Shown: positions 7,248 to 15,958, counted from the first letter of the stretch. The stretch: DNA of 64,000 nt from an uncultured bacterium (GCA_938083085.1 CALLKX010000012.1:1-64000), one strand, 5' to 3'. Notes: generated by a model not told the origin, from the sequence alone. Numbers and translations are program-made.

Positions 7248-8609
7248 TCAAGGCGCGTCGCCGCCCTCGAGGGGCGTGATCCAGCCCCACCCCTCGGCGC
7301 GGCTGAGATCCACCGCGGGATCCACGAGCGGCTGGAAGGCCCGACCGTTGAGGGCGCAATACGCGTTCGCCCGGACGACCACTTCGCCGTGCCCCTGCTC
7401 CTCGGCGCGGGCGCGCAGCTCCCGTGCGAACCACGCGATGAGCTCGGGGTTCCCGGCGAGGATGTCGAGCTGGTCGTCGGTGAGCAGCGCACGCCAGTCC
7501 GTAGCCACCTCCCGGGGCGGGTCCCCGGCGGTCACGACGAAGTCAACCTCGCAGTCCTTGCTCGCGATCATCATCCGCCACGAATAGAGCGTTCCGCGCT
7601 CGGTCCAGGCGGGCTGACCGGACAGGACCCAGGGGCGCAGCGGCACGATCAGCTGCGCCGCGAACCAGAGGCCAAGGGCCGGGAGCACGAGGCGCTGTGC
7701 GCTGGCGGAGGGTGACCAGCGCCGCGGGGGCGAGGGCGGCACGCCGAGGCGCAGGACCCGCCGCGACCAAGCCGGGTCGACGAAGAGGGCGGTGAGGGAG
7801 AGAGCCAGTATCGGAAAGATGCCAATGGGGAACAGCACCTGGTTGATGCCGTGGAAGAGCACGGAGGCCACCACCGCCAACGCCCGCGTGCGCCGCCAGA
7901 GCAGCCCGGGGATCACCAGGAGATCAAAGAGCATTCCCGCCCACGACAAGGCGACCCAGGCCTCTCGGCCCGCGAGGACGTCGGCGAAGGGCCACCCCTG
8001 GGCCTCCGCCACCGCCAGCACGTGGGGCCCGAAAGGCTCGCCCAGCTGAAGCCAATCGGCGTTCCACTTGGAGAGCGCGCCGAACAGATAGAGCACCGCC
8101 ACCTGACCCCGCAGGAGCCAGAGGGTCCAGGCGGGCACCTCGTCGACCGCTCGTGAGGGGTTGGCGCGCGTGTCCCGGGACCCGGCGCGGCCCAGGGGCA
8201 GCCAGCAGGCGAGGAACGCGAGCAGGACGATGAGGTAGTCGTGGTTGTTCGAGTGCGTCCGCTCCAGGAGGAACGTGTACGTCAGGCCCAGGAATAGGGC
8301 CCAGGAGGCGAGCCGGGTCCAGCGGCCTGCCGCGAACGCGACCGCCGCGGCGAGGAGCGCCGAGAAGTGCAGGAGCATCCCTTCGCCCGGCCACGGCGAG
8401 AGCCACTCGAACCCCGAGTGCGGGACTCGAAGGACAGGGTCCACGTAGACCCGCCGGGCCCACCCGTACTGCAGGTAGTCCAGCAGGTGCCAGGCGAGGA
8501 GCACGCCGAAGGCGATCCGGAAGAAGACCAGCGGCGCCACGTCCACGGGCGCCATGAGCGCGCCGCCGGGACTCGCTCTCCGCCTCCCGTCTTCCGATCC
8601 GTTCCCCAT
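7248..8609 (-). CDS. HTTM domain protein, vitamin K-dependent gamma-carboxylase-like membrane protein
   Basis: A 453-residue integral membrane protein with about eight hydrophobic segments between residues 25 and 330 and a hydrophilic C-terminal third. LYLFGALSKWNADWL (about 173-187, with Lys181) and the segment around FHGINQVLFPIGIFP match the horizontally transferred transmembrane domain shared with the animal vitamin K-dependent gamma-glutamyl carboxylase, whose catalytic lysine lies in the equivalent place. Bacterial members are of largely unknown function; carboxylation is not implied. It stands alone, with TAGCCT 9 nt before the start and no Shine-Dalgarno. A start at Met19 (closer to the first membrane segment) is an alternative. 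Confidence 0.8.
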   Translation of the reverse strand: MGNGSEDGRRRASPGGALMAPVDVAPLVFFRIAFGVLLAWHLLDYLQYGWARRVYVDPVLRVPHSGFEWLSPWPGEGMLLHFSALLAAAVAFAAGRWTRLASWALFLGLTYTFLLERTHSNNHDYLIVLLAFLACWLPLGRAGSRDTRANPSRAVDEVPAWTLWLLRGQVAVLYLFGALSKWNADWLQLGEPFGPHVLAVAEAQGWPFADVLAGREAWVALSWAGMLFDLLVIPGLLWRRTRALAVVASVLFHGINQVLFPIGIFPILALSLTALFVDPAWSRRVLRLGVPPSPPRRWSPSASAQRLVLPALGLWFAAQLIVPLRPWVLSGQPAWTERGTLYSWRMMIASKDCEVDFVVTAGDPPREVATDWRALLTDDQLDILAGNPELIAWFARELRARAEEQGHGEVVVRANAYCALNGRAFQPLVDPAVDLSRAEGWGWITPLEGGDAP

Positions 8610-8618
8610 GGCCAGAGA

Positions 8619-8624
8619 AGGCTA
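8619..8624 (-). promoter_or_regulatory. Leaderless-type -10 box before HTTM gene
   Basis: On the minus strand TAGCCT ends 9 nt before the start at 8609; no Shine-Dalgarno sequence lies between. Confidence 0.35.
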
Positions 8625-8733
8625 ACCGATGGCGAAGACCGGGCCCTTGGGGTCTGGAGGTCCACGCGGGAGCACCGATCGAGCAAGTCCCCTGCTTTGT
8701 TGGCAACATCCACAAAGAGAGTCGATAGCCACG

Positions 8734-8757
8734 GAGAAGGCGTCGACCCGCCTTCTC
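8734..8757 (+). other. Leader hairpin upstream of FG-GAP gene
   Basis: GAGAAGGCG (8734-8742) pairs perfectly with CGCCTTCTC (8749-8757) around a 6-nt loop, ending 25 nt before the ATG at 8783. A looser inverted repeat CTTTGT/ACAAAG lies just upstream near 8697-8719. Role unknown: it could be a leader structure or an operator. Confidence 0.45.
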
Positions 8758-8782
8758 GTCCTGCGGCACCACCGACTTCAAC

Positions 8783-10084
8783 ATGACCCACCTCCTCCTG
8801 GCCCTCGCGGCCCTGGCGCCCTCCGGGGACGTCGGCGACGATTTGATCCTCTTCAAGGCGCCCGTCCAGCTCATGGCCGGCAACGCGGAGCTGGGGCGCA
8901 GGAAGATGTACCCCTCGCCCGCCGCCTTCGACGTGGACGGAGACGGGACGCAGGACCTGGTCCTTGGCGGCCTTTCGGGGCGCGTGACCTGGTCGCGGCG
9001 CACGGCGGACGGGCTGAGCCCCGAGAAGCCGATGGAGCGCACCGACGGAAAGCAGCTCAGCTTCAACAACTGGTGATGCATCGGCATGGGTTCACAGTTC
9101 GTGGACCTCAACGCCGACGGACACCTCGACTACCTCTCGGCCACCTTCGACGGCTCGCCCCACGTCAGCTGGGGCGGCGATGCGGGCTTCGCGGAGCCGG
9201 TGAGGCTCGTGGACGGCGCGGGTGAGCGCTTGCTCGTCTCCTCCTACTGGGACTACGACGAGGAGGCGCACCTGACCACCGGCCGCGCCATGCCCGATGG
9301 CAAGCCGGCCAACCTCCGGGGCATCTCCGCCGTCGCCATGGACTGGGACGGCGACGGCGACCTCGACCTCCTCCAGGGGAGCTACGAGAAGGGACACCTC
9401 TTTGTCCAGATGAACGAGGGGTCCCCCTCGGAGCCCCGCTTCACGGGTAAGAACGTGCGCGTCATGGCCGGCGGCGTGCCGCTCGAGGACAAGGCCAAGA
9501 TGACCGCACCGCGGCTGGTGGACTGGGACGCCGACGGCGACCTCGACCTCGTCTACGGGACGTTCGGTGGTCCCAACGGCATCGCCGGTGTCTACCTGCT
9601 GATCAACCAGGGGCAGGATGGCGCGCCGAGCTTTGCCGCGCCCCGCACCCTCCTCCAGGTCCGAGGCGAAGAGCTGCCGACTTCGCCCGTTGGGCCCGTT
9701 GAGGGCCTCTATCCCGAGGTCACCGACTGGGACAAGGACGGGGACCTGGACCTGATCGTCGGGGGCTACTCCCGCTGGCGCGCCGAGGCGCCCACGCTCG
9801 ACGCAGAGCAGACCACGGAGCTCGCCCGGCTGCGCGCCCTTCACGAGGCCGCCTCGAGCGCCTCGGATAAGCTCTCGGAGGCCTTCAGGGAGAAGCTCGA
9901 CTCTGAGGAGGAGAGGGCCAAGACCGACGAGGAAAAGGAGGCCGCCTGGGATCGCGTCTACGGGGAGTTCAAGGACCGCATGGACGCCGCTCGTAAGGCT
10001 CGCAATGAACTCCAGGGGCAGATCGACGAGTTCGATCCGCCGAAGAAGCGGACGCCCGCCGTCTGGTTCTTCGAGCGAGGCTAA
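8783..10084 (+). CDS. FG-GAP/VCBS repeat protein with one in-frame TGA (candidate selenoprotein)
   Basis: A short hydrophobic N-terminus (about residues 1-14) suggests export. Beta-propeller FG-GAP units with calcium loops follow: DVDGDGTQD (about 52-60), DLNADGHLD, DWDGDGDLD, DWDADGDLD and DWDKDGDLD, then a charged coiled-coil-like tail (about 335-420). The frame is closed by one TGA at codon 98 (9074-9076), between FNNW and CIGMGSQFVDL, yet homologous-looking propeller sequence continues in the same frame on both sides for 433 codons in total. The TGA is followed by a SECIS-like hairpin, so selenocysteine (giving Trp-Sec-Cys) is possible; a nonsense mutation or base error is the alternative. 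The P460 gene begins 1 nt after the stop. No Shine-Dalgarno is obvious. Confidence 0.72.
9081..9117 (+). promoter_or_regulatory. Candidate bacterial SECIS element
   Basis: Starting 4 nt after the TGA, TCGGC (9081-9085) pairs with GCCGA (9113-9117) as a lower stem; after an internal loop, GGTTCAC (9089-9095) pairs with GTGGACC (9101-9107) including one G-U. The apical loop AGTTC carries a G at its second position and a following U, and that G lies 20 nt beyond the TGA. Known bacterial SECIS elements (for example fdhF of E. coli) have a G in the first two loop positions about 16-37 nt after the UGA. Not tested by a search tool. Confidence 0.45.
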
Positions 10085-10085
10085 C

Positions 10086-10745
10086 GTGCGCTCCACGCGC
10101 CACCGCTTCCCCGGCCTCGCGGCGCTCGCCCTCCTCTGCGCATGTAGCGCGGACGAGGTCGCGCCCGTGCCCGCAAGGGGGGCCATCGTGGCGATGGTGC
10201 GCGCTGCCGCGGATGCCGTACCCGAGCTCCCGGTAGTCGGGCCACACCTCAACTGGTCGCCCTTCAGCTGCATGATGCCCCCAGCGGCGCGGGCGCTGCA
10301 CTCCACCGTCGACGCCGAGGGCGGCCACGGCTCGAAGATCTACGCGCTCCGCTCCAACCAGGGCGAGGCGTACATGAAGCTCGGCACCGAGGAGGCGGTC
10401 GAGCTCCCGCTCTTCACCGTGCTCGTGAAGGAGGCGTTCGCCCCCGAGCTCCACGCGGGGGAAGACCCGCCCTCCCCCCACTCCACCGCGGGCTGGGAGC
10501 TGGCCGCGAGCCAGGCCTACATCCCCTTCGCCGAGCGTGACGGCCTCACCTACCGGACCGGCGAGCCCCGGGGGCTCTTCGTCATGCTCCGCCTGCCCGA
10601 GGGCACCCCCGACACGATGAACGGCTGGGCCTTCGGCACCGTGGACCCCGCCGGTCGCGTCACCGGAGCAGGGGCGATGGAGAGCTGCATCCGCTGCCAC
10701 CGGACCGCCGAGCACGGCGGTCTATTCGGCTGGCTCACCCATTAG
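10086..10745 (+). CDS. Cytochrome P460-like c-type haem lipoprotein
   Basis: A 219-residue lipoprotein: signal with lipobox LCAC (Cys20), then a P460-type fold. The strand pattern around PLFTVLVKEAFAPE (about 108-121), GLFVMLRLPEG and GWAFGTVDPAGR resembles cytochrome P460/c'-beta proteins, and a single haem-c site CIRCH sits at residues 201-205 near the C-terminus, as in that family. Members bind haem in the periplasm and oxidise hydroxylamine or bind NO; function here is not known. GTG at 10086 is the start because it follows the FG-GAP stop by one base and directly opens the signal peptide. The pair is clearly one operon. Confidence 0.75.
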   Translation: MRSTRHRFPGLAALALLCACSADEVAPVPARGAIVAMVRAAADAVPELPVVGPHLNWSPFSCMMPPAARALHSTVDAEGGHGSKIYALRSNQGEAYMKLGTEEAVELPLFTVLVKEAFAPELHAGEDPPSPHSTAGWELAASQAYIPFAERDGLTYRTGEPRGLFVMLRLPEGTPDTMNGWAFGTVDPAGRVTGAGAMESCIRCHRTAEHGGLFGWLTH

Positions 10746-11060
10746 CAGCGGCCCGCCGGAACAGGGGACGGCGCCTCCGCCGGGCTCCGCCTCGCAGCTG
10801 AGTCCGTGACGAGTTCGAGGACCGGGACCCGCCCAACTCGAACGAACTCGACGCCCAGCACCGGCCTGCTCCCGCCCCCCGCGAGCGCCCGCGCCAGCCC
10901 TCGGCCTGGGGGACGGATCGCGAATCGGCCACCTCGCCGAAGCCTCGCACGCCTCGCCGCCGGCCGCTATCGTCCAGGAATAGCCTGCGGCCGCCGAGAC
11001 CTCGACCCCGCGACTCCCTTGAACCCGGTCCCCGTGAGGACCCAGCCCCCCCTGAATTCG
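10746..11060. other. Intergenic stretch, no gene seen
   Basis: These 315 bp hold no supported ORF. GTTCGAG and CTCGAAC (near 10814 and 10842) can form a 7-bp stem with a 15-20-nt GC-rich loop that might end the P460 transcript, and a small GCTAT/ATAGC repeat lies near 10965-10985. Confidence 0.4.
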
Positions 11061-11528
11061 ATGCGATTCCCCATCCGCGCCGCCGCCATCAGCCTCTCCC
11101 TCGCCGCCGCCCTGGCCAGCTGCAGCAGCCCGGCTGTTGCCGAGGATCCCATCGGGGCCCAGGCTCCTGATCCCGCGATCGTGGGTGATTGGCTGCTCCT
11201 CCAGATCAACCGAGGCGGTGAGGACATCGACCTCGATCACCTCGAGGGAGCGGTACGTCACATCGACGCCAGCACGTACAACATCGAGCCAATGAGCGGC
11301 CTCACGATCCGCGGGGACTACTCGGTCGACACTACGACGGCTCCCCGGAGCATGGACGAGCTCGTCGCCAACGGGCGCTTCGAGGGTGGGACGCTGAAGG
11401 GGATCTACCGGGTGGACGGCGACCGGCTGACCATCAGCTTCGGGGCGCCCGGCGAACCGCGCCCCACGAAGCTGGTGAGCGAGCCTGGGACGACGTTCAC
11501 CGTCGCGATCCACAAGAAGGTCCAGTAG
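11061..11528 (+). CDS. TIGR03067-domain lipoprotein
   Basis: A 155-residue lipoprotein with a signal ending LASC (Cys21). The mature part matches the planctomycete TIGR03067 domain: GDWLLLQINRGGEDI, a GDYSVDTTTAPRSMD strand equivalent to the family's D-x-T-x-x-PK-x-ID motif, then GTLKGIYRVDGDRLTI and the C-terminal FTVAIHKK. The family is an eight-stranded lipocalin-like barrel of unknown function, abundant in planctomycetes and often encoded beside sigma factors. Here it is solitary. ATG at 11061 is chosen because it starts the signal peptide; upstream in-frame sequence is Pro/Arg-rich and noncoding-like. Confidence 0.82.
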   Translation: MRFPIRAAAISLSLAAALASCSSPAVAEDPIGAQAPDPAIVGDWLLLQINRGGEDIDLDHLEGAVRHIDASTYNIEPMSGLTIRGDYSVDTTTAPRSMDELVANGRFEGGTLKGIYRVDGDRLTISFGAPGEPRPTKLVSEPGTTFTVAIHKKVQ

Positions 11529-11842
11529 CCGCGGCGAGCGGGCGGCCCGGGCCAAGCGGCCATCGCTCGCCGAGCATGCCCCGCGAGCATGCCCCGCGAG
11601 CATGCTCGGTAAGCAGGCTCGATCCCACCGCGCCAGCCGAAGGACCCGCGCTGCGCCATGGGAGTATTTCTCCGGGGGGGGGAGGTCGAAGAGGAATCAT
11701 CCGGCCGGACTCTGCCGGCTCGTTCGGCGGCGACTTCGTACATCGTGGGTGCTCTTTTGGTCTCCTGCACTCCGCCGAGTGGCGCCTGCCGCGTGCCCTG
11801 TTGAACCGAACCCGCCCGACAGGGCCGTTGAAGGAGACCCCG
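11529..11842. other. Intergenic stretch with 13-bp repeat and leader of MFS gene
   Basis: No supported gene in these 314 bp. They hold the palindromic tandem repeat at 11571-11609, a G-run near 11675-11683 and the ribosome-binding site AAGGAG at 11831-11836 of the MFS gene. Confidence 0.6.
11571..11609. repeat. Three tandem 13-bp units ending in a palindrome
   Basis: CGAGCATGCCCCG occurs at 11571-11583 and 11584-11596; the third unit CGAGCATGCTCGG (11597-11609) begins with the 12-bp perfect palindrome CGAGCATGCTCG. Each unit carries the GCATGC core. It may be an operator array for the MFS gene or a terminator of the TIGR03067 gene, since the last unit can pair with the first. Confidence 0.75.
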
Positions 11843-13108
11843 ATGAGCAGAAACAGCAAGACGAACCACGTCGTCGCGGGCGCCTTCGGGAACATCCTCG
11901 AGTGGTACGACTTCGCCGTCTTCGGCTTCCTGGCGCCGGTCATGGCGAGTCAGTTCTTCCCCGCGCAAGACTCGCTCGCGGGCCTGATCCGGGTCTACGG
12001 CGTCTTCGCGGCGGGTTACCTGATGCGGCCGCTGGGCGGAATGATCTTCGGTCACATCGGTGACCGCATGGGACGCAAGCGCGCGCTCGAGCTCTCGATC
12101 CTGATGATGGCGCTCCCGACCGTCCTCGTCGGGCTGCTGCCCACCCACGCGCAGATCGGCAGCTGGGCCGCCCTGCTGCTGGTGCTGCTGAGGCTCATCC
12201 AGGGCGTATCGATCGGCGGTGAGTTGATCGGCTCCATCTCCTATCTCGTCGAGATGGCGCCGGCGAAGAAGCGCGGGCTCCACGGGAGCTGGACACTCTT
12301 CACCGCGACCGGCGGGATCCTGCTGGGGTCGCTGCTCGTCACTGCCCTCCGCGACGCCCTGGGCGAACAGGCCGTGGCCGATTGGGGGTGGCGCGTCCCG
12401 TTCCTCCTGGGGATCGTGATCGCCGGAGCGGGGCTCTGGCTGCGGATGGGCCTGCCGGAGTCCGAGGTCTTCGAGGCCCGCTCGGATTCCCAGGACGAAC
12501 CGTCGCCGGTGACGATGGCCCTGAGAGAGGCGAAGGGGCCCATTCTGCACCTGTGCGCACTGCTCCTCCTGTTCTCGGGTGGCTTCTACATCCTGTTCGT
12601 CTGGATGCCCACCTACTACTCGGACATCCTCGACCCCCCGGTCCCCCACTCCTACGCCGTGAACTCGATCGCGATGGTGGCCCTCCTGGCCATGATCCCG
12701 GTGGCCGGCTCCCTGTCCGACCGAATCGGCCGGAGGCGCGTCCTGCTGATCGGCATGGCGTCGATGGCCGTGCTCGCCTATCCCCTCTTCCTCGTCATCG
12801 ACACCGGGGTGGCCGCCTACGCCCTGGGCGCGCAAGCAGCGTTCGCGATGGTCATCGCGCTCAACCAGGGCCCTATCCCCGCCCTCATGGCGGAGATGTT
12901 CCCGACTCGCATTCGGTCCAGCGCGATCGGCATCGCCTACAACGTGACCCTCGGCATCGTCGGCGGCACGGCGCCCCTGATGAGCACCTGGCTGATCGCC
13001 CGGACCGGCGACCTCGCGGCACCCGCCTACTACCTCATCGGGCTCGCCGCGGTGAGCATCGTCGCCCTGCTCGGGCTGAAGCTCAAGCAAGGTGAGCCGC
13101 TGGCCTGA
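11843..13108 (+). CDS. MFS transporter, metabolite:H+ symporter (MHS) family
   Basis: A 421-residue inner-membrane protein with 12 predicted helices. GNILEWYDFAVFGFLAP at the first helix, GHIGDRMGRKRAL in the loop between helices 2 and 3 (MFS motif A), RLIQGVSIGGELIGS in helix 4 and SLSDRIGRRRVL in the second half are those of MHS symporters (ProP, KgtP, ShiA relatives), which co-import organic acids or osmolytes with protons. Substrate cannot be assigned. ATG at 11843 follows AAGGAG with 6-nt spacing, one of the few clear Shine-Dalgarno sites here. A palindromic 13-bp repeat upstream could be its operator. Confidence 0.88.
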   Translation: MSRNSKTNHVVAGAFGNILEWYDFAVFGFLAPVMASQFFPAQDSLAGLIRVYGVFAAGYLMRPLGGMIFGHIGDRMGRKRALELSILMMALPTVLVGLLPTHAQIGSWAALLLVLLRLIQGVSIGGELIGSISYLVEMAPAKKRGLHGSWTLFTATGGILLGSLLVTALRDALGEQAVADWGWRVPFLLGIVIAGAGLWLRMGLPESEVFEARSDSQDEPSPVTMALREAKGPILHLCALLLLFSGGFYILFVWMPTYYSDILDPPVPHSYAVNSIAMVALLAMIPVAGSLSDRIGRRRVLLIGMASMAVLAYPLFLVIDTGVAAYALGAQAAFAMVIALNQGPIPALMAEMFPTRIRSSAIGIAYNVTLGIVGGTAPLMSTWLIARTGDLAAPAYYLIGLAAVSIVALLGLKLKQGEPLA

Positions 13109-13307
13109 GGAAGCCTCCTCTCTCTCGCGGTCCCCGACGGGAGAGGCCGATGACCGGTCCGCCCTCGAACACCGGGCCCGCGGACCTCTACATGACGAGG
13201 CTCGCAACGGCGGCGCAGCGAGAGCGACCGCAGCTCGCCCCGCCCCGTGACTGGCGGCCCCCCGCCCGAACGATCTTTGCCTGGCGCTCCCCGCAAGGGG
13301 CAGGGTC

Positions 13308-15659
13308 TCAGCGGCTGGTCGGCTCCCAGTTGATGCCGATCTGCCGAGGTATGTTCTCGCCCGGCTTGCCGGGCCCCAGCTCGACTTCGATCACCGCGCC
13401 GTTCCTGTCCACCGTGAGCCGGACCGCCTCGGTGCCGAGGTCCAGGGTGAGGCGGTTCCAGAACGAATTTTGGTCGACCGCCTTGCCGTTGACGGCGGTC
13501 ACCAGGTCCCCCACCTGAAGGCCAGCCGCCTCGCCGAGCTTGCCCTCACTCACGGACCCCACGCGGTACGCATTGACGGTCTTGACCTCGAACAGGACCT
13601 CGCCCGAGGGGACGGTGACGTCCATCGAGGACTGCCCCGAGTTCGACCAGGTCTTGAGCTTGTACTCGCCCGCTGCCACGTCCTCGAAGGTCGCGCGGTG
13701 CTGATCGTCGAGCTCTGCGCTCGCGCTGCCGCCCCACCAGCCGTTGCTTGTGGACCCCTCCCGCTCCAGCCAGAACCCGGTTCCCTCCGAGAGGTCCGGC
13801 GCGTGGACCACGAATCGATGGAAGGTCGGAGCGCGGAACGAGACCTCCTGGGCGCCCGGCCGAACGGTCATCTCCTGCCAGGCGATCGCCGCGCCGCCCC
13901 TTGAGCGGTTGCCCTTGGATGCCTTCTTCAGCTCGACCCGGAAGAGGCCGGGCTGGAGCCCGAGGATCCGCGCGGTGCCCTCACTGCTCACACGGGTCGC
14001 GCTGCGTGAAGAACGCAGCCGCCGATCCCCGCCATCGTCCTCCTTCACGATGGACACCGCGCTGACCATGAATCCGGGCGAGAGATCCCCCGTCACCCGA
14101 ACCAGGAGCTCCGCGCTGCGCTGGAACGACATGGAGACCTCATTCTGTCCCTGGACCAGCGGCTGGATGAGCTCGCCGTAGCCCTCGGCGGTCGCGGTCA
14201 GCTCGACCGAGGTCAACTCGTTCCATTCGTTGCCGTCGAGGACCTCGCTCATGGGCAGCCAGTACGTCCCCGGCCCCCGGGCGATCGACTTCACCCGTCC
14301 GCTACCCGATCCACCGCCGGTGCGCTCCTCACGCTGTGAGAAGGAGACGTCGAGCAGATTCTTGCCGGACGGCCCTGTGCAACGCACGACCAGGAACTCG
14401 GCCATGTCCACCCCGCCAAGGGTGAGCGACTGCTCGACGAGCCCGCCATCGACCAGCACCTCGGCCGTGACCTGCACGGGTCCAGCGCCGAGCCCCGCGC
14501 CGAGCAGGTAACTGCCCGCGTCCAGATCCGCCACGCTGAAGGCGCCAGACGGGGTCCTCGCGAGAGACCTCTTCTCGTCAAAGAGGTCATCAGGGTCCTC
14601 GCCCTCGGCCTTGGCCGCCTCGACGATCTTCACCCAGGGCTCGATCCGCGGTACGAGGCCGGACTCGTCCTCGATGGTGACCCACAGGAGCGAGCGCGCC
14701 TTGAGCTCGAAGAGGTGTGGCCCTTCACCGTCGTGCTCCAGGTCGATGACTTTGATGTCAGAGGCCAGCTCGGAAGAGTCCGCTCGCCCGTATTCTCCGC
14801 CCTGCACGCGGCCGACCATGGCCTTCAAGGAGGCCGTGGAGCGGGTGAGGCGGATCGTCGGGTCGTCGCTGGTCCAGCGGTAGGACCCTCTGGTCCTCCG
14901 CTCGCCGATGAGCGCGATCGTCGCCTCCTCCGGGACCGTTCCGTCTGGGAGACGCAGGTCGAGGTGGTACTCCGACACGGGCTTACCGATGAACTGGGCG
15001 CTCTCGCCGACGCGGACCGTCTGGCTCTCGAAGACCATCCCTTCGAGGTAAGGCCTCAGAGTGAAGCGCCCCGCAGGCAGGTCCGCGAACTCGAAGCCGC
15101 CCGCTGCGTCGGTCGTCGTGGTTCGCTGGCGGCGCTGCTTCTCAAGCAGGGTCTTGGCGTTGTCGGCGAGCGCCCCGCGGACCTCCGTCGGTCCAGACCA
15201 TCCCCGCCCGACGCTCTCCGTGCTCCGCCCGCGGTTGCTTCCCTCGCCCGCGGAGTAGAAGTCCGCGGTCACGACCGTGGCCCCGGCGAGGGGCGCTCCG
15301 TCTCCGTCAAAGACCGTCCCGGTGATCGTCCCCACGCCGGTCAGGCCATTCTCAGCGCCCTCCGTCTCCATGGAGATGCGGGCGAGCGTCGCGTCCGAAT
15401 AACCGTCCGCCTCCGCCGTCAGCACGCGATCGGTGGCGTCGGTCTTGACCTCTGAACTCGACCCACGGTCCGCCGGACCCAGGGCCGCGAGGGACAGCGC
15501 CTCCGCCGGGGCTCCCGGCTCAAGCTCGGCCCTGCGAACGATGGACGAGTCCGCGGCCTGAACGGCCGGTCGGCCATCACCCCCCAGGAGGAATCCGATC
15601 CCTGCGCCGAGCCCGAGGCCAAGGAGGAGGGTGAGCAGCGCGATTCGAGTGGAGGCCAT
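13308..15659 (-). CDS. Large exported protein with carboxypeptidase-regulatory-like domain and C-terminal PDZ
   Basis: A 783-residue protein anchored or exported by one N-terminal hydrophobic segment (ALLTLLLGLGLGAGIGFLLGG, residues about 7-27, ending in Gly-rich sequence). A carboxypeptidase regulatory-like beta-sandwich follows (ITGTVFDGDGAPLAGATVV near residue 110, then DAAGGFEFADLPAGRFTLRP), more such repeats of weak similarity fill the middle, and the last 80 residues form a PDZ domain (SEGKLGEAAGLQVGDLVTAV, then VNGKAVDQ). The combination suggests an envelope scaffold or peptide-binding protein rather than an enzyme. Start at 15659 is set by the hydrophobic segment. It converges with the MFS gene and stands alone on its strand. 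Confidence 0.75.
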   Translation of the reverse strand: MASTRIALLTLLLGLGLGAGIGFLLGGDGRPAVQAADSSIVRRAELEPGAPAEALSLAALGPADRGSSSEVKTDATDRVLTAEADGYSDATLARISMETEGAENGLTGVGTITGTVFDGDGAPLAGATVVTADFYSAGEGSNRGRSTESVGRGWSGPTEVRGALADNAKTLLEKQRRQRTTTTDAAGGFEFADLPAGRFTLRPYLEGMVFESQTVRVGESAQFIGKPVSEYHLDLRLPDGTVPEEATIALIGERRTRGSYRWTSDDPTIRLTRSTASLKAMVGRVQGGEYGRADSSELASDIKVIDLEHDGEGPHLFELKARSLLWVTIEDESGLVPRIEPWVKIVEAAKAEGEDPDDLFDEKRSLARTPSGAFSVADLDAGSYLLGAGLGAGPVQVTAEVLVDGGLVEQSLTLGGVDMAEFLVVRCTGPSGKNLLDVSFSQREERTGGGSGSGRVKSIARGPGTYWLPMSEVLDGNEWNELTSVELTATAEGYGELIQPLVQGQNEVSMSFQRSAELLVRVTGDLSPGFMVSAVSIVKEDDGGDRRLRSSRSATRVSSEGTARILGLQPGLFRVELKKASKGNRSRGGAAIAWQEMTVRPGAQEVSFRAPTFHRFVVHAPDLSEGTGFWLEREGSTSNGWWGGSASAELDDQHRATFEDVAAGEYKLKTWSNSGQSSMDVTVPSGEVLFEVKTVNAYRVGSVSEGKLGEAAGLQVGDLVTAVNGKAVDQNSFWNRLTLDLGTEAVRLTVDRNGAVIEVELGPGKPGENIPRQIGINWEPTSR

Positions 15660-15958
15660 GGCGTTTGGAGGGCAAGCGAGCGATTGCCTTTCGAGTCTAG
15701 CCACGCCTCTCCATTCAACGATGGCCTTCCCATGTCCCGGACCCGAGATCCCCGATCGACCCACTCGGTGGAGCCCGGAGGGCGCCTCGCGAACCGCCGG
15801 GCCTCGACCTTGAACTCCACCTGCGGCCTCGATCTGCGTCCGCGGCGGCTCACTTCGCGATCGCTTGCGTCAAACTGATGCCGTGCCCGTCGCCCGCTGG
15901 GAGAGGCCAGGAGTGACTCGCGCCGGAACCGCTGGCGGGCCGATAGGATCCACCGTCC
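15660..15958. other. Divergent intergenic region
   Basis: About 300 bp between divergent starts at 15659 (minus) and 15959 (plus). TAGGAT at 15944-15949 serves the plus gene; TAGACT on the minus strand near 15690-15695 could serve the minus gene with a leader of about 30 nt. Nothing else seen. Confidence 0.4.
15944..15949 (+). promoter_or_regulatory. Leaderless-type -10 box before ASPIC lipoprotein gene
   Basis: TAGGAT ends 9 nt before the ATG at 15959; CCACCGTCC lies between and is not a Shine-Dalgarno. Confidence 0.4.

Noticed and set aside
9070-9090. Frameshift as the cause of the broken FG-GAP gene
   Set aside because: The frame before and after the TGA is the same; only a single stop interrupts it, so an indel is not needed.
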